From positions 6,847,956-6,911,955 of the forward strand of contig NC_051095.1 in NCBI RefSeq assembly GCF_901709675.1: DNA of 64,000 nucleotides. Direction: 5' to 3'. The stretch comes from Syngnathus acus. Its lineage: Eukaryota; Chordata; Actinopteri; Syngnathiformes; Syngnathidae. Positions 28,871 through 39,732 of the stretch are shown here, piece after piece. The position numbers and the translations under genes are program-made. The notes beneath the pieces were generated by a model. The model worked only from the letters and a program-made list of their open reading frames with translations. It had not been told where the DNA came from and ran no database searches. Every line of letters begins with the position of its first letter. Positions within the stretch are counted from its first letter, which is position 1.

Positions 28871-30631
28871 TTAACAAGTGGAAAACGAGCTGGTACTTTC
28901 GCCTTCTTTGCAGTGTTGAAAGAGACGTTAAAATACGTTACGTTCTTCCTCCTTTTCCTCATTATTTCCAACTTGAGGTATTTTGCCACTTTTCTTCGTC
29001 GTCTTTAGCACATTACGTACTGGTACACATCTTGTGGCACCAGACGCGGTAAAATGACGTCACTTAAGACTATTTGCTTTTTTGATTTTGTCTCGAGCGC
29101 TGAAATGAAGTTAGGAGACATTGCCACCAGATGTCAGTGTTCGTCCGCAAGTATGAAATCTGACCAGGGGCCCGATTTGGCCCGCGGGCCGGACTTTAAG
29201 CAAAATCTTTGGAACTTTTCTTAAGGCAGACCAAGAAAACGTATAATTGTGGCAAATTAGAAATTTCCATTGTTGTTCTTCCTCAGATATTTGCTCTTGT
29301 GCCACGCTGCTTACTGTTTTTCTTTTCTGGTTTGTGTGGAATATGAACGTCTTGCAAGGGCGGCTCTATCACTAGGCAGACTTGGCCATTTTAAAAAACA
29401 TATATATATACACTATAGATATATTCTAAGTTGTTCTAACTCACATAAATGCATATTTTGATATAATTTAAAAGGCATCCTCTATTTTGTAGGCTTTAAC
29501 AACTCTATGTTTGGGGCATCACAACAAACACCCTCCAGCTGTCTTTTGGTTTAGCCCAGCAGAAGATTCTGGCACGTTGCAGCAGCTGTCAGCGCTGTTT
29601 AAGGCAAAGGGGGCACGAAGGCTGTGGACAACACGTCTTTGCATTATTATGTCAACGAGTCGGCACCAGTACATTTTAATTTGAATCCAATGTATAATGT
29701 TTGTGAAAATGTCCGCGTGGTGCACACCACAGCCTCTGTGCTCAATATCCAGAAATTAATTGCGGTCTCAGGACAAAAGGATACAACAGATACCCCATTG
29801 ATGGAGATGCGCACAGTCACTCGATCTTTCAGCTTGCACGGTTCATGCCGAAATATCCTCTCGCGCAAATGGCTGTTGATGGACTTGAGTGGCAGGATTA
29901 ACTTTCCTAGCATGGGACAGCTCATCAGAATTGTCACAGAAGAGATCTTTGGTGTGTAGTGTGCTACCGTAGTGTGCTACCACAGTGTGCTGAAAGCCAC
30001 GTTCTTAGATTGAACCAGTCTTCTGGAAATTTGCCTTTTTGCGCCAGTGCCGAAGACACGCGAGATGGGTGCCAATCGAGTTACTGTAGAACGACAGATT
30101 GTCTCCTGTCTGGATGTTTACCAATTGTCTAAACGTGCTACGTTACAGCTTAGGCCTCAGTTGTGAGCGTTTCTTCGGCGACCTGTGCCACTTCCGACCT
30201 GCTAACGTGCAACTCGACCATACTGGTGAAGTACTCTGCTGCCATCTATAGATTCAAACACACTTCCAGAGCCAACCAGGATAATTGTGTCACGTAGCAG
30301 TAGCACACATAGCGAGTAAGGTACTGCCGCAGTAGTAGAACAATGGCCTTGGCTGCAATTGGTTGACATTTGAAAATGTTACTAGCAGAACAGCGGCACA
30401 CAGTTCAACCCATGCCCCCACAGGACGGGAGCTGCAGTTGTCCTCGTAGGCCACAAGTGGCAGCAGTCAAAAAATCCACCTGACCAGTGTGACGACGCAA
30501 CCGTTGTACGAGTGAGTGTGGACTTTGTGTGCCAGCTGGAACTAAAAGGTAAAAGGAGGGCAAAGGTAGTGGGGGAAAAAAAACATTGCGATGAAGGGCT
30601 TTCCATGGGCCGTTTGGCGGTCGCGGTCACG
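28871..30631. other. dgkq-thoc3 spacer, no gene seen
   Basis: Holds a solo hAT-type GC-rich end at about 29165-29200 (gatttggcccgcgggccgga) and a segment at about 29655-29720 whose 'ccaatgtataatgtttgtga' recurs with two changes at about 20298, so a diverged dispersed repeat is likely. I identified no coding sequence. Confidence 0.45.
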
Positions 30632-33600
30632 TCAGGAGTCGTTGGGGAGGCCAAAGAGTTTGACGGTTCCCGCCTCGCGGCTGTTGTCGTATTTGTCGTC
30701 TTTGTCGTCGCAGGAGTAGGCCAGCAGGTGGCGCTTGGGGTGCCAGGCCACCGTGAATGTAGGCGAGCACTGCACCTCCCACAGCTTCGCGCCTGTCCAA
30801 CGCACACACGCACACACACTCTCAATTTAAACATCACATTTTCCGCACGTTGCAAAGCAAGGCCTAAACTTTTATCCAGGGCCCATGGCGATAATTGACG
30901 GTCGAGGGCAGGGCTGGACCAATTATCGGCGTTTCGACAAGCCGGGTTTAACACGCCAGTCGGCTGCAAAAAAACGCTAGGCTAGCAAACATTCAGTCGA
31001 AAAAACAGGACGTTTGTGTTTTATACGTTTTAGATAAGGCTTCAACAAAGAACCAATAAAAATTGATGAGCAAAAGTGGACTTCTTGTGTCACAGAAGAA
31101 GAAGTTAGCGTTAGCACGTCTGCTTGGGGTGATATACCAACCTGTTTCCACCTCGGCGATGTCAATGAAGTGGTCCTCGGACGCTGACGCCAGCATCTTG
31201 CCGTCGTGACTGAAGCTCAGTGTCCTCACGGGCCAGTCTAACCTGCCATCACGTTTGGAAACGCAACTACATTACAAATCACACTCACTATTACTTGAGG
31301 TTACAGGACAAAAGCAAGATCACGTTCCACCGCATCACCGTGGGTTAAATGATGCAAGATTGCTCTGGATTATGTCAGCAATTCTGGATGACACTTGTTC
31401 AATTACATCTGAATACATTTCAACATGTGAGATTACCTAACGGTCCGAGAATACGTCAGTCATCTTACATTAGTTCAATACATTTACATTTGGTTTTCTG
31501 GATTTCTTCTTTGTCATACACGTTTGAGACAAAATTGTGGATTTAAAATGGAATAAAGATATTGAAATTAATTCAACATTCATGGATGCATTTGTTCGGA
31601 ATCCGTCACTCTGCCGTCCTCTGTTCCATGAGTCATAATGGAGCGTACCAACCCACCTGGAAAAGCAGCGCACGCAGACCAACTCGCTCAAGTCCCAGAG
31701 GCTGACCAGCGCGTCATTGCTGCCCGTGGCAAAGTATTTGCCCGTCGGGTCGAATTTGATGCAGATGCAGTTGGATGGGTGCGCGTTGATGGACTGAATG
31801 GTCTTCAACTCGGGGTAGCTGCAACGACAGAGCGTCAAGAGGCAAGTCTGACCGACGGACTGGCCGACCGAGTCTCGTTTGTGCCAATCACCTGAGGATG
31901 TTGATGCAGCCGTTGCCGTTGGTGAGGAAGAACATGTCGTTGTCGTTGTTCCAGGAGATCTCGTTCACCTCGAACTTGAACTTCTCCTCGGCTTTGGTCT
32001 TGTGTGTCTTGGCGTCTATGAAGGTGACCACGTCTTCCTTGTTGCCCACAGCGACCGTCTGACCGTCCGGACTCCAACAGATGTTGAGGTTCTCACCTGT
32101 GGTAGGGGGAGAAGTTTTTTTTTTCATGGACATAACTGTCAACGTGTGCTGGTAAGGGGGGGGTGTTAGGGTTAGGGTTAAGTCTGACTTATGGTCAAGA
32201 ACCAAGTCCAGCCGACCGAGTGGGCCCACGGCCTCTTTGCGTGTGTGTGGGTTGTTTTTTTTCCCCGTGTCTTCAACTGAAAGTTAGAATCACAATAGTG
32301 CTGGCACAAACAATTATTTTGCTCAACGACTTCCCACACAGACATGATTATTTTTGCTCCAAGTTGACGAATCAGATCATTGGTAAAGTTCAAGTTAGGG
32401 TTCAACAGAAACTTCATATTGTGCTTTTGTATTGCTGTCGCTTTTGCCAACCTTTGGTGTTGACAACTGCCGTACACTTGGTGGTGCGCACGTCCCAGAT
32501 TCTGACACTCTTGTCGCCCGACGCAGTCACAAAGAGGTCCGGGTTGCTGGGATGCCAGCACAGCTGATCCACGCTGTCGCTGTGCCCACGGTAGTTGTTT
32601 TCCTTCACCTGTACAAACAAACGCGCGACATGACGGAGCCTTTGCGTGCTTATCGGCGTCATCGACTCAGTGGGCTACAATTCCTACAGTGGTGGAAAAC
32701 ATGCGTCAAAAAACTCCATTCTAAATAGTCAGCTGACAGCAAGACCTTTGTCTGTCGACGCACACGGCACTCGACGGAATGATTTCTGATGCGATTGCTT
32801 GATCGGTTGATGGGATTTCTATTGATTTCGCAGTATCTATATGGCAATCGAGAACTGTTTGTCATTTGCAATGTCGTTCTGGTGCAGTCGGCGGACTGCA
32901 GCAAATTGGCGGACTGACTGATTAAAGAAGCACTCAACAGGGATACGGAAAGAAAAATGGGGTTGGATTCCAGATGAGTCCTGCATGGCCAAATTTCAGT
33001 CATAAATTAGGGTTTCAAGTCAACATGTGGGTTTAGGTCTAGGATTTGGGTTTAAAACCAGGGTCAGGCCATCAAACCAGGGCTTCAAATGTGATTCAGG
33101 GTTTCAAATTTGGCTTTATAACAATGTTGTGGTTTTAAAGCAGGGTGCAGCGATAGGTTTAAAGCAAAGCTAACTAAATGTGAGGATTCCAAGCCAATAT
33201 GTAGGGTTTTCAATAGGGATCCAAGGCTGGGTTGTGAGTTTCAAACACGGTTGAAGTTTAAAATGTAAGGTGAAATAATTTGTCTGCACAGAATATAAAT
33301 TGATGCCTGTATTTATGATTACGTCATGCCGGTGTTACGCTTCAACTCGCTTCCATGTTAATGGGCTCCCCCAATGCTGTTGCGGCCGTTAGGGCAAAGC
33401 CAGTTGCGTCATCTTACGTTTAATTCTTGGCTGTGCAAATGTATCTTTTCAGCGGTGAAACCTTCCTTTGGCCCGTTTCTTATATATCTGAAAAGTATCC
33501 ACTGTGAGGATGTCGTGAAGCCTGGCCACTTGACCATGTCAAGTTGCTTCGGAGGAGCCAGTTAACACGGGCGTGTATACATCCTAGGCACCAGGTCAAC

Positions 33601-34351
33601 TCGTAGCCTCGCTGGGTAAATTGGTTTTAATTATGAATTTGTAATTTGTCACATTCCGAGTAAGGGTATTGCAGCATAGCAGTTAAGTGACCGGCTCTTC
33701 GGTGGTTCTTTATTACTTTGCATCAGGGGTTCGAACCCCGCTTTCTACGATATTTTTACATTTTTTGCTTTCCCAATTTCGCACAGCCAATCGAAAATGA
33801 AAACGGGACGTTTTGTTCCACGTGTTTATTGAGGATTTGAACAGTTTTGCAGTCTGACCATTTCCATGTTGCTTGTGACGAACGAATCTGCTGTCACGAA
33901 ACACAAGATTACTGAACTGGCTTTAGCCAGTTAATATGGAAGCGAGTCGTACCGTAACACCGGAAAAATTAACGTATGGACTACGACTAGTTAAAGAAAT
34001 TTATTCCTCTTGTCACTAGTTTTAAAATATGTCAAACATTTTAGGCAAGTAAATTCACCATAGCCAATGATAAATATGACGGCCATAAATATAAACGTTT
34101 CAGTAAGTAGTGTCTGGTCTGGTTTTGGTTGCTTTCATTGAGCCCGACACGGTGGCCGAGGCCAAACTCACCAGTCTGTCTTTTTCCAGGACAAAAACGC
34201 TGGCGGTCTTGTCGACAGACCCCGACGCCAGTCTCCTGCCATCGCAGCTCCACGCCACCGAGTGGATTTTGACTGAATGCGCTGGGAACTCGCGACTTTT
34301 GTTGTTCGTTTTGAAAGTCTCCTGCATCGTTTGAAAGTAGCGCGACGCCAT
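30632..34351 (-). CDS. thoc3: THO complex subunit 3 (WD40 protein, TEX1 homologue)
   Basis: THOC3 is a WD40-repeat subunit of the nuclear THO/TREX complex that couples transcription to mRNA export. Six exons, 34351-34172, 32608-32452, 32096-31892, 31818-31657, 31242-31142 and 30792-30632, close to 321 codons plus stop (human 351, with a longer N-terminus). All borders are AG/GT with matching phases. WD-repeat signatures are seen in order: HSVAWSCDGRRLASGS, LCWHPSNPDLFVTASGDK ending RIWDV, ICWSPDGQTVAVGNK, ISWNNDNDMFFLTNG, IKFDPTGKYFATGSND ending SLWDL, LSFSHDGKMLASASED and FTVAWHPKRHLLAYSCDD. The protein ends GTVKLFGLPNDS. I chose the ATG giving MASRYFQTMQETF because it opens the first exon in frame. 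The gene is head to head with the shootin gene 770 bp away. Confidence 0.96.
32166..32182. repeat. Short interstitial telomere-like repeat
   Basis: About two and a half copies of TTAGGG (gttagggttagggttaa) in thoc3 intron 2. Probably chance or a tiny interstitial telomeric insertion. Confidence 0.5.
33003..33260. repeat. Degenerate array of 'agggtttcaaa'-like units
   Basis: Motifs such as agggtttcaa, gggtttaaaac and agggtttcaaat recur every 15-25 bp in thoc3 intron 1. The same motif on the opposite strand appears at 45720-45870 and 47430-47535. Confidence 0.6.
33329..33963. mobile_element. Inverted-repeat element, 635 bp, with tRNA-like interior
   Basis: The left end ccggtgttacgcttcaactc followed by gcttccatgttaa matches the reverse complement of the right end (ccggtgttacggtacgactc, then gcttccatattaa). 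A second inverted match, aaagccagttgcgtcatctt against aaagccagttcagtaatctt, follows inside, so the inverted repeats span 65-95 bp with a gap. No clear target duplication is seen. At 33676-33745 a stretch ending ggggttcgaaccccgc looks like a tRNA B-box, so a tRNA-derived SINE piece may lie inside. It sits in thoc3 intron 1. Confidence 0.65.
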
Positions 34352-35123
34352 TTTAGTCTACGGTAGAGGAAACAGGAAGTGGTGACAGTGTTCGAGTGGC
34401 ATTTAAAGTTTGAGCACCCCCTGACGCAGCGGAGAGTCAACGCATACATCCTCAGCACTGGCAACAAATTCTCATTATGACTTCATTAACATGTATCCTT
34501 CTGTTTGTTGTACAAAAGAGTATTAACAACATCTTGATCTGTTTCATATAGTTTTATTTTTAGTCGATCTGTTTATCCACCCACTTAAAAGTAATAATTT
34601 TTAACAGAACGATTGTTTAATCAATCGACTTGTACTTATCTGACTTGATTTTTTTTACTACTACTACTACTACCGCTATCATCTATCAGTTGTTTTTTAT
34701 TATCGTTCTCATGATTGAAAAGTTGAAATAAACTGATATTATTCTACTGTAGATTTATAGTGACAACGTAAAAGACTAAAAATAAACAATTGCTGGATAC
34801 TTCAGCATTCGAGGATGAGGAAAAAAGGGGGAGGTTAGTGATGATGTCAGAAGAGCAAGGGAGCAGAGTATGTGTGCGCATGCGTGCGTCCGTGTGTGTG
34901 CGCGTGTACGTGTGCGTGCCTGCGCATGTGCGTGAAGGGGGGGGGGGGGGGTTGTCCTGTTTGCCAGCCTCAGCGGTCCTGGGAGTATCCTCATCCTTCC
35001 TCCACGAGAACAAATAATGACATCTGGAGCGGCGGAACCGAGTTTGTTTTAACACATTCATACTACACGTCATCCAAGTCTTGGATTTTTTTTTGCTGTA
35101 CCTAAAAATAAGGCAATCAATCA
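34352..35123. promoter_or_regulatory. Shared upstream region of thoc3 and the shootin gene
   Basis: The two start codons face away from each other 772 bp apart. Near thoc3 there is an ETS-type acaggaagtg at about 34371. Near shootin an alternating purine-pyrimidine stretch (34868-34935, gtgcgcatgcgtgcg type) adjoins a run of 15 G (34937-34951). Promoter function is inferred from position only. Confidence 0.45.
34937..34951. repeat. Poly-G run of 15
   Basis: A mononucleotide G run beside a Z-DNA-prone CG/TG tract. Confidence 0.95.
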
Positions 35124-38100
35124 ATGCTTTCCTGCTCGTCGTCGTCGCCGGTGGAAGGATGCGAAGAGGAGGAGAAGGAGAAAGAGAAGCAGCAGGAGAA
35201 GGACGCGCACATGCAGACGGAGGTAAAAGCAACAAATCATTCATTCAGTCATTCGTTCATCAGACGAAAATCTGGTAATGGCTTCAAACGAAAGCCATCT
35301 CACGTGTGTGAAGTAAATATGTGGCGTGTTTAGCGTTGGAGGATGATTTTATGTTGTGATTTAGGATTTCACCGGCCGGCTTTTTTCTGGCTTTTAGGAC
35401 CCCTCCCTAAATGAATGTGTCCACTCAGTACATTTACACACAGATAAACGGTATGCAAACCTTTTGTATCACAAATGAACTAAATTCAGTGTATCAAAAC
35501 TAGAACTACCGAGGCAGTGATTTTAACTCTTTTCAAATTTTGCAACAGTATAACTTGCTTAAAAATAAATCTATGCAACAATAGGTCCCTGACCTTTCCT
35601 AAATCGGTACATTTTATTCTAAGATTATTCCATCATTAAATTTTCAAAATACAAAGGAAATCTAAGCGTTACTAGTACTACCTCAAGTGACCACTAACCA
35701 TAGCATGGGGTGTCATATTTCACTTTTACTTTAATTGGCTACAATTGCAGGTTCTTTCTCCTGCTCTATTGATGGTTTGTTTTTTATGTTTAGTGATGGC
35801 AAAAATGACAGCTATGGATGCTTTAGCCTTACTTCTGAGACTTTTTGATGAACAATCTTATGGAGCATGTTCAGAGAGTGGTCTCCTGGTTGCTGGATAA
35901 ATCGTCATGTCGTTTTGAGACTGAAAAGTGGTATCAGACGTGCATGCAAACTGCACACAGGGAGGGCCGGCGGTGGAATCAAACCCACACCCTCCTAACT
36001 GTGAAGCGGACGTGCTAACCAGTGTTCCACCGAGCCTCCCTACTTGTAAACATTCGTAATGTTTTATGTTGCCAATGGTACACGTTTTGGATATGTTTTT
36101 TACCTTGAATGTATTTAGTATTTAAAGTTTGACGTTTGTAAAGGTGTTTCATGTTCGTCACATCAAATGTTACAAAGTCCATTGAATGTTGTCAACATCA
36201 AATGTTGGTTTGTTGTTCGTAATCTTTAACGCCGGTGTTTGCGGAATTTCTCGTTTGTAACAGTTCTGACATTCAAAGTTTGAAACAATAAATGTTTGTA
36301 ATGTTGAATGTTTGTACCAAAAGTTAAACGTTTGCCGAAATATAATGCAGTCTTTCAAATTCATTACTCTCCATGTTTCGGATATCCTGAATGCTTGGAA
36401 TAGTGAATGTAACCTCGAGTGTGGGTAACATGGATAACATGTTCTTCTCGCCTTCTTGAGGGCTGCTAATGCTACCCGTCAATGTGAAAGGCCGCAGGTA
36501 GATGAGTCCTACAAAGTGGGCCAAGTGCTTCCTGCAGTTGCTGACGTGTGTGTGGAGGGGGGGATGGGGCAGCAAGTGAATTTAAGCGAAGATATTTCAC
36601 CTCCCCTGTGATGCTGTCAGCTTGGCATAGCGTCACACCTACAAGTTAGCATACACTCACATTTAGCTGCTAGGCTAAAGCAGGAGATAACCTTCTGTAG
36701 CACTGCGTAATGAATGTTGTGTACCATCATGTTACATACCCCAACACAACAACAACACAAAGTTGTGAACAAGAAGTTGTAACAGAGCTGTTCAGGAGTT
36801 AGCACATTGTTGTCTGGCATTTTGTAACGTGTATTCTTGTGTAATGACGCGTAACATTGTGTAACGCCTGCATCCCTCAGCGCAACAGACTGACAGAGCA
36901 GAGGGATGAGGCTGAGAGACAACTCCAGCACATCAAGAGGGGTGAGTTTCACTCCCCCTCCACCACCCCCAACTCATCTTACCTTCAAGGCTAACATGCT
37001 AGGCTAAAATCAACTACACGAACACACACACATTCTGCCTAGATTAGTTGACACCATAACACATACACCTAAAGAGTGGGCGGGACTCTGGAGTGTAGTT
37101 ATCACGGCAACCGCTAGTTTAGCGTGTCAGTTGCAGGCATTCACTCGTTGCCGTTCTTGTCATGACAATCCACACAGGTCAGTATATACGCGTCAATACT
37201 TTTGTTCCCTTCATCATAATTAGGGATGGGCGAGTGCCATGTATCAGTATCGGACCGATATCAGCCGTATTCTCAAACACTCGATACTCGTAACAATAGC
37301 CAATACAAATGCTGAACTGTATCCATGTCACTCCTCTTATATTGCTGTGAAGATGCAATTTCTTCACGTATGTATCATTTATATCCCTACGTAGAACGCA
37401 TTAGTAATTTGCTGCTACCAAAATGTATTTATGACTTTGTGGTGCATGTTTGTGTGGATAAAGTATGATTTCTACGTATGTATTGGACATTACAAGTTGT
37501 GCAAATCACATCAAGACAGTTCTATTACATTTCTTGACATAAACTAAGGCTATTATTGGATTTCAAATTGAAGTATAATCTTAATTTACTATATAAGTGC
37601 TTGTATTTCACAAGGTCTTTTAAGGGCTTGTGAGTCCACTCTCTACCGGACAAAATTAAGAACAATAGTTATTATTTTTTGTAAACATTCCAGTCAATCT
37701 TCTGTCAATGTCAATGCTATTATTTTCTTTTCTTTTTTTCTAAAAAAGTGATAAGGTCTCTTTCGTGAAAATACCTCAAGTGGATGATCATCCCGCTCCT
37801 CTTCTCGTGTGCTGAATTATTTAGGTTAGAAGAGTTGAATAATTAACGGTACTAACAGTACCATGGCGGTACGCATGAATAAATGACGTCCAAATGAAAG
37901 TCACAATGACTTTTTTTTTGGTCATGGAACAAATAAACGTTCTCGACTGATTTTCCTCCATTATCTTTCATGTGAAAGAAATCGTAAACAAAATATAATT
38001 TTCTCAAAACTCGGATGAATGGATCTTTAAGGCCCTGCCCTACTGTAAATCGTCTGTGCTCTGATTGGTCAACACTGAACACTCCAAACCAATTTCTTTC

Positions 38101-39687
38101 ATGGCACAACAGCAATGCAAAGAAGGTAACAGGAAAACATCCTAGTAAAGTTGCCGCACATGCAAATTCTAAAAACCAGAGGCGTAGCCAAGCCGAGCGG
38201 CGCCCCGGTTAGGACTCCCTGCGCCCCGGTTGAAAAAAAAACAAAAAAAACAAAACAAAATCGAGCTTTTTCGATTCTTCACTTTCATGCCATTTTTTTC
38301 TTTCGGTCTTGCGCGAATGTGCTTGCGCTATTCTATGTGCGCGATGTTATCCATTCACCGTTTGCCTCCCGGACGTTGTTTTAGCGATCAGCGAACGGCG
38401 TGGGTGATGTTCGATTTTTTTTCCTGTGGGCGTGCGCCCCTACTGGAAAAATTCCTGGCTACACCTCTGTCCAAAACGATAAAATTTGATCAAACAGAAG
38501 AGAACCTTGCAGGATCACAGCTGAGTATGAAACAATGTCAACAACGTGTCAGATGACGTGTGCGTGTATGTGTGTGGTAGTGTCTCAGATGGTGATCGAG
38601 GAGGTGAGCATTCTGCAGACTCAGCTGGAGATCGAAAAGTCGTGTCGGGAGAATGCAGAGGCGCTCGCCACCAAGGTTTGCCCAGCCCTGCCTGCAATAA
38701 TCCTCAACAGGATTATCTGCGCTTTGCATGAGTCGGCACAATGAGCATGACATCTTCTGCTGTGTCAGCAAAAAAAAAAAAGAAAGAAAAAAAAAACCGC
38801 ATCCCGCAACATTCGGCACTCGCACCTTCCCAGATGTAAGGTCAAGGATGGGCATATTTTTGCGCTCAAGGCCATTTGTAGATGAAGCTCGAACAAAATT
38901 GTTATTAAAACAAGTAAGTGGAATAAGACTATTCATTAATTTAAAATTCTTTTTTGAGTACATATTCATTTGGACAAATCATTTAATGAAACTTAACATT
39001 CATACAATATGCTTAAATGCCAAATTGAAAAAAAAAATGCTTGGGTAAAATTGATTTGACTAAATGTATCAATAAACATGTTGAATAATGTGAAATATAA
39101 ATTTTAAAAAACATACATACATGATTAATGTTTATTTCTGTCATTATATAATATTATTCCAAATTCATCCAATTATTAGATGAGGTAAACTAACTTAAAA
39201 ATAAATTTTGGTTACTCATTATTAAGAAAAAAATCCAGTAGACTGACTTGCATTATAACAGAAAATGTGCCCGATACCGTTCAAATACGCTCCCTAGTGG
39301 CTGTAAACGGCATCATAATGTCATTAGAGCAATTGGAATGAACGCAAATGTTTCATGATGTCACATTGATTGACACATATGATGCGCCACCCCTCCGACA
39401 GCTGAACAGCGAGAACAGGAAATTGAAGTACCTAAGCCTGACGTCACGGGCGCCATGTGTTGATGAGCCACTTCCCAGTATCTCTGACGGGGTCGCTATG
39501 GAGACCAGCGATGGCGAGACAGCTTACGACATTAATGACCCAGCGCCCGACACCTTTGAGCAATACCGGCAGCAGGTCAAAGGTGAAATGCAGGATCATC
39601 TAAAGCAAATTAGACAAAATTACCTGAAGAAGTCATCAAATGTGAACAAAAGTATCGGGACACAAAAAAGTGGAACGAGATGACAAA

Positions 39688-39732
<45 letters not shown>

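Noticed and set aside
33676-33745. Possible tRNA gene
   Set aside because: Only a B-box-like ggttcgaaccccgc is convincing; the remainder does not fold into a cloverleaf by eye, so I treat it as part of a repeat element.
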